A DNA stretch of 64,000 nt. Origin: an uncultured Microbacteriaceae bacterium (lineage in GTDB: Bacteria; Actinomycetota; Actinomycetes; Actinomycetales; Microbacteriaceae). The DNA is taken from NCBI GenBank assembly GCA_947487835.1, contig CANKXX010000005.1, positions 62,001-126,000 on the forward strand. Direction: 5' to 3'. The notes below the pieces were generated by a model, which saw only the letters and a list, made by a program, of their open reading frames with translations, was not told the origin of the DNA and ran no database searches. The position numbers were made by a program, and so were the translations under genes. How positions within the stretch are numbered: the stretch's first letter is position 1; each line of letters begins with the position of its first letter. Shown here in pieces: positions 44,727 to 54,270 of the stretch.

Positions 44727-47700
44727 TGGCCGCCTCCAACCCGACGATCTTTTTGAGCGCGGCGCCGAACTTGGGGTAGTTCGCCTTGACCCCGTCATCT
44801 AGATCGATCACAACCTTCTCTGAAGCCTTAGGGAAGAGCGAGTCATGCTCGTACTCGTTCAGCTCAACGAGGATTTTGCGGAGCCGATCAGCTTCCTTCG
44901 CGTTCCCAGCTCGCTCAGCGTGCTGGAGGGCTGACTCCAGCTTGGTCACGTACTCACGCAGGTAGGTAAGCACCGTTGAAACGGTGGACGGCGTGTAGCG
45001 GTGCATGTAGATAAGCGCGTTGAACGAACCCTTCGGGCTGGAGAAGAGCCAGTAGATCGGGCGCTTCTTGTACCGCTGGACGTGGTCCATGTAGAAAGAC
45101 TTCACGAAGTAGTCGCGCAGGCTCTTCACACCGAGGGATTTGGCGACGAACTGCAGGTTCTCCTCGAAGTGCTGTTCTCCGAAGCCGATACGGAGGAACT
45201 GACGGAAGCGCTCGAGGATGTCGTCCTCGAACCAGTCGCCCTCGACGATCGGGATGACGTTGTCAGCGTCCGGCATGAACGTCGGCGACGGCACCTTCAT
45301 GAGGTGGTCCTTCAAACTTGCGCCCTGATCAGCCAGGACCAGCCCCGGCTCATCGAGGCTGTACCGGCCGAACATGCAGCCGACGGCGAACGAGATCAAG
45401 TCCCTTGCCATGTCGGAGCTCTCCAAGACTTGACCATCGGCAAGATCGCGCCGCCCGTACCGGAACGCTGGATCGGCGAGCAATGAGACTGCAGATGACT
45501 CTCGCTGAAGCGGATACCGAGTGCCCGCGATACCACTGACGACCTTCTCGACCTGAGACTCAATGTCACGAAGGTCTCGAACCAAGCCTCGGCGGTGAAC
45601 CAAGACGGCATCGTGGGCGGCACGAAGCGACCCACGATCGCCGCTGAAAACGAGCAATTCTGGGCCGCCGAAGTCCGTAGACGTCTCCAAAGAGTCCCAG
45701 TCCGCCTTGGAAATCTCTACTGCCCGCTGAGCAAGTTGTCGCAACTGCTCCAGCGCAGGCGCCCCAATCTCGACTATCGGCAACTCAGCAATCATGCCGG
45801 TTTGGACGTTCATCGTTACACCCTTGACGTCAACGAGCTGCCGACCGAGTTCCGAGTTGAGAATCGGGAGGAGATCGAAAGCGTCTTCCCCAAAGATGGC
45901 GGGCGCTGCGTCATTGAACGCAAGGCCCGCAGGCCGCCAGCGGAAGCTGGTCGCACCAGATCCCACCTTCCCCCAGGTCACGCCCTCCCGAAACATGAAC
46001 TGCAGGTTCTGCGGACGTGACTTCAAGGACCCATCCGGGTTACGGTAGTTCCGAATCCTGTAGCCGTCGTCCTCCCAATCCATTACCACGTTGCACCCCG
46101 CATACCATCGGCGAAACTCGCCTGCCTTGTCCGTCAACACCCACTTGAGGTCCCGCCCCACGCGACTCCGACTTACCTCCCAATGGAACCGCATGAAGTA
46201 GCTGTCGTTGGACGTGGCGGGCCCCTTCTTAACGTCGAAACGCTCGCCAATGAGCTTCCCGCGGTGAAGTTTAGCGACGATCGGATCGACCCAGTAGGCG
46301 ATCGGCGACCCCGGGATGTCAAGAAACTCCGACTGGCTGACAACGAATCTTCCAGACGAGGCATCGAGAAACAGCCGTCGAATCGAGTCGACAGAGCGAA
46401 CCTCCACGTGCCTCTCAAATAGTCGTCGATAGACTCCGCGATGGCCTTCGGGAGCTCGGCGTCGCGAGACAACAAACGCCACCGACCCGAAGTCTGAGCC
46501 GAAGATCCCGCGTCCCAGCTGCAGAAACGACTCGATCGTCGAGTCACTCAGCAGCTCCTTGCGGAGTTCCTCGAACGACGAAAGGAATGGCCAGGACGGC
46601 AGGTTGATCATGCCCCAGTACCCCCTCGCCGCGGTCAGAGCTTTAGCGCGCTGCATGAAAGCCGCCATGAGGTCGGCTTTCCCCGCCGAGTACTTTTCCC
46701 CTAGAAAGCCAGAGAGCAAGGAACCCATGCTCCCCGAGCCCATGTAGGGCGGGTTCGCTACGACCACCGAGTATTTCGGCAACAGGAACTCCGCTTGGAG
46801 AATCGCCCGCTGCGCCCAGACGAGTGCGTCGGCGCGGAGGATGTCACCCTCGTCGTCGAGCGTCGCGAGGTGGGTAGCGAGCCGGGCCGTTACGTCTGGA
46901 TTGGGCTGGATGAGAGAACCAAAGGTGTCGGCCTCGGAGAACTGGTTCCAGAACGCTTCCTCCGCGTGACGGTTGCCGTCCTTGGTGACGAGGTAGTGCA
47001 GCTCATCAGGGGTGAAGGTGATGGGGTCGAGGACGCAGATGTTCGGCTCGACCGGGTTCTTGAGGAAGAGCTTGCGCTTGGCTCCGGCCTTCATGGTCAG
47101 GGCAAACGCGGCCAGCGCACCCGCACGAGGGTCAATCTCGGCGCCGTAGAGGTTGTTTGTGATTATGAGGCTGGGAATCTGCGACGGCGTGTAGCCCTCC
47201 TCCTCGTAGATCGCATAGAGGAGGTCGAAGGCATAGGTCAGCATGTGACCTGAGCCGCAAGCCGGGTCGATGACCTTAAGTTCTTCGGGCTTGTTGATCC
47301 TGAGGAAGTCAGTCTCCTCGCCGACCGGAGCGATGTAATAGTCCATCTGATCGACGAGGCGGGACTCGGGGTGGTTCAGCATCCACAGGCGGCCCACGGA
47401 GTTTTCCACCAGGTACCGAACGATCCAGTGCGGGGTGAAGAGCTGGGTGGCTGCGGGAATCTCGTCGGCGCCGGCCTTTTTGTTCTTCTTGAACCCGGCG
47501 AAGACCTCTTCCTTCCGCTCGGAGATGTAGAACTGGTAGAGCCAGCCGATGACCTCGACGTCCTGGCACACGTCTTCGGTCAAGACCTTGACGGATCGAC
47601 TGAGGACTGAATCCTCGGCGAGCAGGTTGGCTGGGATGAGCAGCTCCGTGTAGTCGCCCTCGCGTTCGAACATGAAGGGCATCGCCCTGTTCCAATAGCG

Positions 47701-48165
47701 GCAGTAGTCCGCGAGGAGGAGCGCATATGCCTCAGCTTGGGCGTTGACGCCGGGCGGTGGCTGACGGGTGCCGTTGAGCAGCCCCGTGATGGTCGCCGGA
47801 TTCGCGCCCTTGACCACGTCACCGTCGACTTGACCGCGCTTGGCGGCGGCGAGCACCTCGGGCTGGCCGAGCTGATCGGCCGCGGGCGAGACCACGCCGA
47901 TGCCGGTGTAGCCGTTGGCATCCATGAAGCGCAGCGCGATTATGCGGTTGAACCACGTGTAGGCGACCTTATCGGCGACCTTGCCCTTTCCCTTGTCGCC
48001 CCCACCTCCGGCGGCGATTGCCCTTTCCAGAGCGGACACGGCTCTCGGCTCTTCGACGCGCTCGGGCGCTCCCTGAGCGAGCACGGCGGTGATGCGCGCG
48101 CCGACCTCCCGGATGAGCTCGGAACGCGCCGACGTGGCGAAGGCCTTGAGCGGTGCGGTTTCCAT
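44719..48165 (-). CDS. pglX: BREX type 1 adenine-specific DNA methyltransferase PglX
   Basis: A 1148-aa N6-adenine methyltransferase that marks host DNA in BREX. SAM-binding motif I (VIDPACGSGHMLTYAFD) is near residue 297-313 and the catalytic NPPY (VVANPPYMGSG) near 467-477. The N-terminal segment with VAYTWFNRIIALRFMDANGY near 68-87 is the PglX signature. The C-terminal half (about 600-1148) is the target-recognition and coiled-coil region. Length fits the 1,100-1,250 aa of the family and no frameshift or phase-variation tract is seen. TGATG overlaps the brxC stop. Confidence 0.93.
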   Translation of the reverse strand: METAPLKAFATSARSELIREVGARITAVLAQGAPERVEEPRAVSALERAIAAGGGGDKGKGKVADKVAYTWFNRIIALRFMDANGYTGIGVVSPAADQLGQPEVLAAAKRGQVDGDVVKGANPATITGLLNGTRQPPPGVNAQAEAYALLLADYCRYWNRAMPFMFEREGDYTELLIPANLLAEDSVLSRSVKVLTEDVCQDVEVIGWLYQFYISERKEEVFAGFKKNKKAGADEIPAATQLFTPHWIVRYLVENSVGRLWMLNHPESRLVDQMDYYIAPVGEETDFLRINKPEELKVIDPACGSGHMLTYAFDLLYAIYEEEGYTPSQIPSLIITNNLYGAEIDPRAGALAAFALTMKAGAKRKLFLKNPVEPNICVLDPITFTPDELHYLVTKDGNRHAEEAFWNQFSEADTFGSLIQPNPDVTARLATHLATLDDEGDILRADALVWAQRAILQAEFLLPKYSVVVANPPYMGSGSMGSLLSGFLGEKYSAGKADLMAAFMQRAKALTAARGYWGMINLPSWPFLSSFEELRKELLSDSTIESFLQLGRGIFGSDFGSVAFVVSRRRAPEGHRGVYRRLFERHVEVRSVDSIRRLFLDASSGRFVVSQSEFLDIPGSPIAYWVDPIVAKLHRGKLIGERFDVKKGPATSNDSYFMRFHWEVSRSRVGRDLKWVLTDKAGEFRRWYAGCNVVMDWEDDGYRIRNYRNPDGSLKSRPQNLQFMFREGVTWGKVGSGATSFRWRPAGLAFNDAAPAIFGEDAFDLLPILNSELGRQLVDVKGVTMNVQTGMIAELPIVEIGAPALEQLRQLAQRAVEISKADWDSLETSTDFGGPELLVFSGDRGSLRAAHDAVLVHRRGLVRDLRDIESQVEKVVSGIAGTRYPLQRESSAVSLLADPAFRYGRRDLADGQVLESSDMARDLISFAVGCMFGRYSLDEPGLVLADQGASLKDHLMKVPSPTFMPDADNVIPIVEGDWFEDDILERFRQFLRIGFGEQHFEENLQFVAKSLGVKSLRDYFVKSFYMDHVQRYKKRPIYWLFSSPKGSFNALIYMHRYTPSTVSTVLTYLREYVTKLESALQHAERAGNAKEADRLRKILVELNEYEHDSLFPKASEKVVIDLDDGVKANYPKFGAALKKIVGLEAAND

Positions 48166-51100
48166 CAGAACGTGATCTGCTTTCCGTCGTTGAGGGTCCT
48201 GACGAGCGCGGTGCGCAGGTAGGCGAGGTAGTTGTCGAGGTCGGCCTCGGATTCGATGACGCCGGAGACCCCCGACACGTGGATCGTCTTGACCGACACC
48301 ATCGGCTTCGGCGGCGCGTCGTCGCCGCCCTGCTGGGACGCGATGAGGGTGCTGAGCAGGTCCGGGTAATCGTCCTGCTCGAAGGCCGAACCCACCTGGA
48401 GGATGAGTCCGACCTGCGTCTCAGTGACGAGGCGCGCGAGGATTCGGTCAATGCGCCGGATGACGCTCTCCTGCGCATCTGAGGTGGCGTTGGCGTAGTA
48501 GGCGCTACCGAGCACCTCGGTCCTGCGTCCCTCGATCGCCGCGGTCACATCGGCACGCTTGGCGCGGACGACATCGTCAATCTGGCCGCGCAGGGTGTCG
48601 GCCGCCACCTTGAGCTGATTCATCTTGTTTCCGAGGAATGCGGTGGCATCGGAGAGAAGCGCCTTAATGGGGTCCGCGCTGCCCACCGGGAGGTACCCGA
48701 GGTTGCCGGTGTTACCGTTCAGAAGTACCTGCGCCTCGTCGAAGATTCTGGACTGCTGGCCGTTAAGAAAGGATTTAATCGGGTCGACCAGATCCTCCTT
48801 GGCCTCGAGCAGCTCGTCGGCCGCGTCGAAGTCGCTGAGGTACCAGTCGATGGGCTTGCCGATGACCTGGTCAAGCAGGGTGACGACGCCCGAGAGCTGG
48901 CTGACGAAGGGGTACCGGCTGGTGCTCACGAGAGCGTTGAGTTCCTCACGCTTTCTCGCGAGCTTGTCCTTGCCGAACCCGGCGAGCTCGGTCGGGTCGC
49001 TCGGCACTGCGCCCTCGTCGAAGAAGTCGGTGCAGAACTTTCTGAACGCGGCGACCTTCACCTGGTCGTATGACTTCTGCGGCGAGATGACGGTGTACTG
49101 GTGCTTGCCGGTGTTGCGGATGAGGGCTGCGGCCTCACTCCGCACGACCGCGTTGGCGTCAACGGTGAGCCCAACCTTGCCATTGCCGACAAGCCAACCG
49201 AGCACGACTTCGATGGAGCCGAGGTCCCAGCCGTAGGGCTTGGACTCGAAGCGGTCAACGATCTTCTTGACCGTGACCTGCTCCCCGAGGCCTGTCTGAG
49301 CGATGATCCACGACTCCATCTCGGTCCCCGGCGAGGCGAGAACGTTCAGGTTCTCCCCTCTGAACAGCCCCTGATCGTTCTGGACTACACCAGCGACCTG
49401 CTGCTCCAGGTACACCTTGCCGCCGAGCAAGCCGAGGTTCGTGTAGGTCCGGCTCACGAGTTCCTGGAACCCGTCCCACACCCGGGCCACAGCATCCTGA
49501 GAGCTGGAGGGGATCTCCGCAGCATTGATGATTAGTTGTGCCTTGCCAACTACCTGGCGGAGGCGCTCGATGAGCTCCTTCTCGCGGTCGGCGTTGAGTA
49601 CCTGCTTGGACTGGAGGATCGCCTGCATCGAGGGCGTGGCACCAGAGTTAGTGCGCTGCTTGGTGTACTTCTCCGTCTTGAGCAACAGGCGCAGGTCCGC
49701 CAGCAGCCGCTTGTCGCGGCCTAGGAAGACTCTTAGCTCGTCCCTCCCCATGCTCTGAGCCGCAATCTCGGAGTCGCTGTAGCTCGTCTCGGCCGTGATG
49801 AAGTGGATCGTCAGTTCGCGCTGGTTGCCCTGCACGATGTCATCGAGCTTGTAGCCAAACGGGAAGTCTTGGCCGTTCTTTGCGTACTTGAGCTTATTCG
49901 TCTTGAGAACGTCCGACGAGAGGTACCGGAAGAGCTTGCTGGAGACCTCGGACGAGTCGACGTCGACCGCCTTAATCTCCTTCTCGATCTCCTGTTCCTC
50001 ATTGGTGAGGTACTCATAGACGTTGCCGTTGCGCTGGACGTACGACTGCATCTCCAGCAGGTTGAGAGCCTCGTGCACCTGCTTGCCCAGCCCACTGAGA
50101 TCAAGCCCGAATCGGTCGTACACGAGCACGGTGAGGTTGCGGGGCGTGGCCTTGAAGGTGTCGACGTACTTGACCAGGAACAGCGCCTTCAGAAGGCGAT
50201 TGGCGAGGACCGTCACGTCAGAGGCAGGGTCAGGCAGATGCTTCTCGGCCTGGAGGATCGCGCTCTGCGCCGCCGACTTCAGCGCCGCGCTGATGCCGGC
50301 GAACATCTGGTCGAAGGTCGCGAGGTAACCCACCTGCTCGCCGCCAATGTGCTTGGCCACTTCCTGGACCACACCGAGCATGGAGCGCTCGCCGACCGAG
50401 CTGTTCTTGCCCTCGAACATGTTGTGGTCGGACAGGCCCTCGATCGCCGCCTGGAACATCGGGATCTGGTAGGTGACGAACGGGTAGGTGTTGATGAAGC
50501 GTGCTTCGTTCACGAAGTTACGGTAGGTCTTAGCGCCGTCGACAAAGTTGAAGATCGTCGGGAAGTTCGGGGCTTCCTTGGAGTAAATTGCCTTCAGCGC
50601 GGTCGCGCCTGGGTCGTTCTTCTCCAGCAGACGCTTGCTGATGACCTCTTCGACATCCTGGCTGGTGAGCTTCACCTTGGCACTGAACCGGGCCTGGATC
50701 TTGGAGAAGTCGTTGCCCTGCTGCTTGGTGCGGTCACCGACGACCTTGTCCATATCCTCCTGGGAGGTCACGAAGACCCAGGACTGGCCCTTGCACTTGG
50801 TGTTCAGCGACTCCGCAATGGTCTGGAGATTGAGCATGAGCTTTACATCGTCGGCGATGAACTGGCCCACCTCGTCCACGAAGAAGTTGAGCCGGAAGCC
50901 AGGCTTCTGCTTGTCGATCCATGCCTTCACGCCAGTCGCGAAGTCCTCGATCGAGACGGCGTAGGACTTCTGGTACTGGGCGATGATGCCGGGGTTCGCC
51001 TCGCCGTTGACCTCGGCGAACGCCTTGTCGATGTTGTGCCCTTCTAGAGCGGTCTGCTCACGACCCTGGGACCAGTCGATGCCGGCGTGTTTGGTGAAGG

Positions 51101-51641
51101 CGGCCTTGAAGTCGTCGTACTGGCCACGCTTGTCCAGATCCTCCTCGAAACGGGCCACCGCACCGTCGTTGCCGAAGTAGCCGCGGCTCTCGTCGAAGAC
51201 CTTGACGAACACCTTGAGCAGGGCGTCGGTCTGGTCCTTGACGATGAGGGTAGCCTTCTGGTCGATGTTGAACAGAAGGCTCTTGGCCGGGATGGCGGCG
51301 GCCTTCTTGAGCGAGGCGACAAGCATCGCGTCGTCGGTCTTGCCGAAGAAGCTCTCGCTGACCTTCTCGCGCGGGAATGCCTGGCCCTCGACGTCGCCGA
51401 GGAGGTGGGCGAGCATTTTGAGCAGGTGAGACTTACCGGAGCCGAAGAAGCCAGAGATCCACACGCCGTTGGCGTTCACGTAGTTGGTGTACTCCTCCAG
51501 CAGCGGCGCGACGCCTTTCGCGGCGTCATTCGTGAAGACATACTCCTCGACCTCGATGCCAAGGTGGTCGACGTCGTCGGCCTTGACGACACCTTCGATC
51601 GAGCGGGTGACGTCTTTGAGAAAGATCTCGTTGAGTTTCAT
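48165..51641 (-). CDS. brxC: BREX type 1 ATPase BrxC
   Basis: A 1158-aa P-loop protein. Walker A (WISGFFGSGKSHLLKML) sits at residues 61-77, preceded by VEEYVFTNDAAKG, both characteristic of BrxC/PglY. LNFFVDEVGQFIADD near 252-266 supplies a Walker B-like DE box and WVFVTSQEDMDKVVGD near 292 a sensor-like strand. The C-terminal half is helical with long coiled-coil stretches. BrxC links the methyltransferase and PglZ in the BREX complex and is required for defence. It starts 4 nt after brxB. Confidence 0.92.
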   Translation of the reverse strand: MKLNEIFLKDVTRSIEGVVKADDVDHLGIEVEEYVFTNDAAKGVAPLLEEYTNYVNANGVWISGFFGSGKSHLLKMLAHLLGDVEGQAFPREKVSESFFGKTDDAMLVASLKKAAAIPAKSLLFNIDQKATLIVKDQTDALLKVFVKVFDESRGYFGNDGAVARFEEDLDKRGQYDDFKAAFTKHAGIDWSQGREQTALEGHNIDKAFAEVNGEANPGIIAQYQKSYAVSIEDFATGVKAWIDKQKPGFRLNFFVDEVGQFIADDVKLMLNLQTIAESLNTKCKGQSWVFVTSQEDMDKVVGDRTKQQGNDFSKIQARFSAKVKLTSQDVEEVISKRLLEKNDPGATALKAIYSKEAPNFPTIFNFVDGAKTYRNFVNEARFINTYPFVTYQIPMFQAAIEGLSDHNMFEGKNSSVGERSMLGVVQEVAKHIGGEQVGYLATFDQMFAGISAALKSAAQSAILQAEKHLPDPASDVTVLANRLLKALFLVKYVDTFKATPRNLTVLVYDRFGLDLSGLGKQVHEALNLLEMQSYVQRNGNVYEYLTNEEQEIEKEIKAVDVDSSEVSSKLFRYLSSDVLKTNKLKYAKNGQDFPFGYKLDDIVQGNQRELTIHFITAETSYSDSEIAAQSMGRDELRVFLGRDKRLLADLRLLLKTEKYTKQRTNSGATPSMQAILQSKQVLNADREKELIERLRQVVGKAQLIINAAEIPSSSQDAVARVWDGFQELVSRTYTNLGLLGGKVYLEQQVAGVVQNDQGLFRGENLNVLASPGTEMESWIIAQTGLGEQVTVKKIVDRFESKPYGWDLGSIEVVLGWLVGNGKVGLTVDANAVVRSEAAALIRNTGKHQYTVISPQKSYDQVKVAAFRKFCTDFFDEGAVPSDPTELAGFGKDKLARKREELNALVSTSRYPFVSQLSGVVTLLDQVIGKPIDWYLSDFDAADELLEAKEDLVDPIKSFLNGQQSRIFDEAQVLLNGNTGNLGYLPVGSADPIKALLSDATAFLGNKMNQLKVAADTLRGQIDDVVRAKRADVTAAIEGRRTEVLGSAYYANATSDAQESVIRRIDRILARLVTETQVGLILQVGSAFEQDDYPDLLSTLIASQQGGDDAPPKPMVSVKTIHVSGVSGVIESEADLDNYLAYLRTALVRTLNDGKQITF

Positions 51642-51645
51642 CGGG

Positions 51646-52257
51646 TCATGCTTCCTGGTCGAGGATTCGCTTGGCGCGGTAGAAGGAGTCGTCTTTGAGC
51701 TGGCCGAAAAGGACCAGTGCTGAGCCTTGCGAGGCCGACACTTCGTACCGACCAGGGAAAAACATCAGCATCGGCTTGTCGGAGACGACGGTTTGCAGGT
51801 TGTTGAGCACGGTATGCGAGCGCAGGAAGGGAAACACCTCGCCGATGCCGGTGAGAAAGAGGATCTGGAACGACGCGGCTGCGATGCGCTCTTTGATGGC
51901 CGGAGCGAGGTGCATCTGGGGGTCGAGCATGTTCTGGAGCATCTTGAGGAAGTCGGGCTTGTCCATCGTCGGCTCGGCCGCAAGGACCCGATCCCAGACA
52001 TCGCGCTTCTTGAGCAGGTCGACGCAGAGGTCGTAGAGGTTGATCTCGAAGACCTTGATGCCTCGCCCAGTGTCAAGCTTGGTCTTGATTCGCTTCTTGG
52101 CCTGGGCGACGTCAAGCGCCCATGTCGGGTCGTAGTCGTAGATGAAGTGGGCGACCTCGTTGCCGAGGCCCTCCATCTTAAGGAAGCGCTCGCTGCTGAG
52201 CACCTTGAACAGGTGCTCCTCTTGCTGAGCCAGTGTGAGTCTGGATTGCAGGGTCAT
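51646..52257 (-). CDS. brxB: BREX protein BrxB (DUF1788)
   Basis: A 203-aa protein with the DUF1788 pattern: GNEVAHFIYDYDPTWALDV near residue 33-51, FEINLYDLCVDLL near 71, FLTGIGEVFPFLRSHTVLNN near 137-156 and MLMFFPGRYEVS near 166. The role in BREX is unknown but required in studied systems. Its ATG overlaps the brxA stop (TGATG), and it ends 4 nt before brxC. Confidence 0.92.
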   Translation of the reverse strand: MTLQSRLTLAQQEEHLFKVLSSERFLKMEGLGNEVAHFIYDYDPTWALDVAQAKKRIKTKLDTGRGIKVFEINLYDLCVDLLKKRDVWDRVLAAEPTMDKPDFLKMLQNMLDPQMHLAPAIKERIAAASFQILFLTGIGEVFPFLRSHTVLNNLQTVVSDKPMLMFFPGRYEVSASQGSALVLFGQLKDDSFYRAKRILDQEA

Positions 52258-52865
52258 CAGAACAGCCTTGTCGGGAAGAAGCGGATGTCGCTCGGCGTAC
52301 GCCGGCTGAGGAGTTCGGCGACACGGGCGGAGAGAAGAACGGGCTCGATCGCGCCCTTCGTCGTCAGCAGTCCTGCCTCGACCATCATTTTGAAGAGCAC
52401 CTGCCGGAGCTTCTTGTAGGTCGCGCCGGAGACCGCGTCGAGTTCGTCGTGCCACATGGCCTTCGCGCGGTAGAAGGAGTCGTAGTCCTCGTATGAGATG
52501 GTGCCCACCAATGTGAGGAAGCGTTCACGGAGGGCTTCCTCGGCGAACTCGCCGATGAGGTCGTAGCGACGGCACGCGGCTGCCCACATAAGGTGCCCCC
52601 GTTCAGAGGCGGTGACATCGGCGAGGATTTCAAGCTCACGGTTCGAGAGTGCTGACAGGCGGTTGACGGCCTCTCGCACGCGACGGACACCCGTGCTGTG
52701 AGTTCGTGCCTGCAGGAGGTTCTCCTCGACGGCGAAGTCGCGCACCTTCGTCCAGTCACGATGCTCGGCATACACAGGCGCCAAGGCTGCTGCCTCCCGC
52801 TCCAGGAGCCCACCGGTTGTGAACGACAACGCGTAGCGCGACGATGCAGCCGAGCTGCTACTCAC
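52257..52865 (-). CDS. brxA: BREX protein BrxA (DUF1819)
   Basis: A 202-aa protein with the DUF1819 pattern: RYALSFTTGGLLEREAAALA near the start, then EENLLQARTHSTGVRRVREA near 50, LMWAAACRRYDLIGEFAEE near 95-113 and a winged-helix-like end (MVEAGLLTTKGAIEPVLLS). Studied BrxA proteins bind DNA. GTG 52865 has a G-rich ribosome-binding site (GGGGGTG) and gives a serine-rich start; the next in-frame starts would cut into the domain. It is the first canonical BREX gene, 81 nt after the HTH gene. Confidence 0.92.
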   Translation of the reverse strand: MSSSSAASSRYALSFTTGGLLEREAAALAPVYAEHRDWTKVRDFAVEENLLQARTHSTGVRRVREAVNRLSALSNRELEILADVTASERGHLMWAAACRRYDLIGEFAEEALRERFLTLVGTISYEDYDSFYRAKAMWHDELDAVSGATYKKLRQVLFKMMVEAGLLTTKGAIEPVLLSARVAELLSRRTPSDIRFFPTRLF

Positions 52866-52946
52866 GGCACACCCCCTGTGGAAAATGGCAAGTTGATCAG
52901 GGTACGTCGACCCTCCGACATTGCAGAGCAACCGCCACGTGTCGCC

Positions 52947-53138
52947 CTAGTCATGACGCGGCTCGGGCGCCGCCCCGCCGCTGCGTACCCACTCGTCGAT
53001 CTCGCTGGCCTGGAACTTCCATAGACGCCCCACCTTATGAGCAGGCATTCCCTTGTCGGCGATCCAGACATAAACCGTTTCTTTGGCGATGCCCAGGTGA
53101 GCCGCGATGTCATCAGCAGACAGCCAGGGCTCACTCAC
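52947..53138 (-). CDS. Small helix-turn-helix DNA-binding protein (excisionase/MerR-type)
   Basis: A 63-aa protein made of one winged helix-turn-helix: WLSADDIAAHLGIAKETVYV (residues 5-24), then HKVGRLWKFQASEIDEWV. This is the HTH_17/excisionase-type fold, found in phage excisionases and in small regulators. It lies directly upstream of brxA on the same strand, so it is probably the BREX regulator or the first gene of the operon. GTG 53138 opens with SEPWLS, the usual start. It could also be a leftover excisionase (Xis) of the mobile element. Confidence 0.8.
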   Translation of the reverse strand: MSEPWLSADDIAAHLGIAKETVYVWIADKGMPAHKVGRLWKFQASEIDEWVRSGGAAPEPRHD

Positions 53139-53278
53139 GAGGGCACGGCCTTGAGCGGCTTCAGTGACATCACATCTCCGACCCTATCGGCAGGCTACCG
53201 GTTATTCGTCGGTTTCTCCCGGTTTGCCCTCGTCTGTCGCGTCCCTGCAGCGGCGATGGCACTGTCTACATCAACGCC
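53139..53278 (-). promoter_or_regulatory. Likely promoter region of the BREX operon
   Basis: This 140-nt gap lies upstream of the HTH gene and is the only sizeable non-coding gap before the nine-gene operon apart from the 81 nt between the HTH gene and brxA. No clear -35/-10 pair can be fixed by eye. Confidence 0.35.
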
Positions 53279-53398
53279 CTAGCAACGGCCCACCGCGGTG
53301 CGCGGACCGCCCCGGCTCCGTTCATGCCGTGGAGCATCGAACTTCGTAGCGCTTGCTTCCGCTGCTCTGCGGCCTTTCTCGGTGGAGAGGCGCTGCAT
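53279..53398 (-). CDS. Very small basic ORF (39 aa), possibly the tail of the preceding gene
   Basis: Thirty-nine codons (MQRLSTEKGRRAAEASATKF at the start). It lies in the same frame as the 53414-53740 gene, 15 nt beyond that gene's TGA, and continues the same helical, alanine-rich composition. It may be a separate small gene or the end of one gene split by a nonsense mutation. Confidence 0.3.
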   Translation of the reverse strand: MQRLSTEKGRRAAEASATKFDAPRHERSRGGPRTAVGRC

Positions 53399-53413
53399 CT
53401 CAGCGTGTGCTGC

Positions 53414-53740
53414 TCACTCCTGGACGAGTTGAGCGCCTTCCAGAGGCGGAAGCGCGTTGAGCTGTGCGAGGTAGGCGCGGTCTCGGGCGATCTGGCTGGC
53501 GAGGCGCCCAACCCGAGCGCGACCTCGCTCCGGCTGTCGGTTCCCGAGAAGGTGCTCATACAGCGCCATGTGCTCCCCCGACCGCCGTGCGGCGATCGCA
53601 CCGGCGACCTGGTGAGCCTCCTGAACCTCTGCGCGTGCCTCAATGACCTCGGGCGCTTGGTCGGCATCGCGCTGGGCGGCTGCCTCGGCCCACCGGCGCA
53701 GGCCAGCTCTCGCTGTGCGGGCTGCTCTGCCACCGGTCAT
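53414..53740 (-). CDS. Small helical protein, probable mobilisation accessory
   Basis: A 108-aa basic, alanine/arginine-rich protein predicted to be one or two long helices ([20 protein letters not shown] near 20-39; [20 protein letters not shown] near 77-96). AGAGGGGCGGG lies upstream of ATG 53740. It resembles the small coiled proteins often coded just after MobF relaxases in actinobacterial elements and would be downstream of the relaxase at 55762-59316 but for the inserted plus-strand gene at 54271. Function unknown. Confidence 0.45.
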   Translation of the reverse strand: MTGGRAARTARAGLRRWAEAAAQRDADQAPEVIEARAEVQEAHQVAGAIAARRSGEHMALYEHLLGNRQPERGRARVGRLASQIARDRAYLAQLNALPPLEGAQLVQE

Positions 53741-54270
53741 GCGGCTCGCTCTACCCGCCCCTCTGCCTTGGTCAGGCGTATACAGCGCGCAGCTGAGGCA
53801 GCCTTCGATTTCCGTGCCCTCGAGCGGAGTCTGACACGTCCCGGTGTAGTAAATCGTCTTGATGTCGGCGCGCCAGGCGCGGATGCACGCCTTGTTCAGA
53901 TCGCTGGTCGTGGCGGTGCCTTAGATAACGGGGTCAGGGAGAGACGCCGGTCGACGTGCTAGCCGCCGCGGCCTACTTGTCGCTGCCGTTCTCGGCGACG
54001 ATCTCGTTGCGGTCCTGGTGGGGCTCGCGGTACTGAGAAAGGTCGAACTCGGTAACGCCACTCGCTGCGACGGTCACGTTGTGGCCGCTCAGTCGAGGCG
54101 TGGGGAAGCCTTTTGAAGCGATGCATTCGGGATCGTCGAGCGCGTGTGACGTCGCAATACGGGCCTAGCGGGTCAGCCCCCCCATAGTCCCAGCCGCTTG
54201 CGGCACACCGACTTCGTCCTGCTGTGGGTTGTGTAAGACTGCTCCTTAGGTTCAGACAGGGGAGTGTGCC
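53741..54270. other. 530-nt stretch with no firm gene
   Basis: It lies between the mobilisation-type ORF and the NucS-like gene. On the minus strand an open frame runs in from about 53900 (containing [17 protein letters not shown]) to the ATG at 53740 with no start codon, suggesting a truncated longer gene. The last 100 nt hold the promoter of the plus-strand gene at 54271. Confidence 0.35.

Noticed and set aside
49803-51047. 414-codon plus-strand frame opposite brxC
   Set aside because: Leu/Val/Asp-rich shadow without domains; brxC is unambiguous on the minus strand.
52947-53138. Reading the HTH protein as proof of a phage-type excision module
   Set aside because: Small HTH_17 proteins also occur as regulators at the head of defence operons, and no integrase is present, so the excisionase reading is kept only as an alternative.
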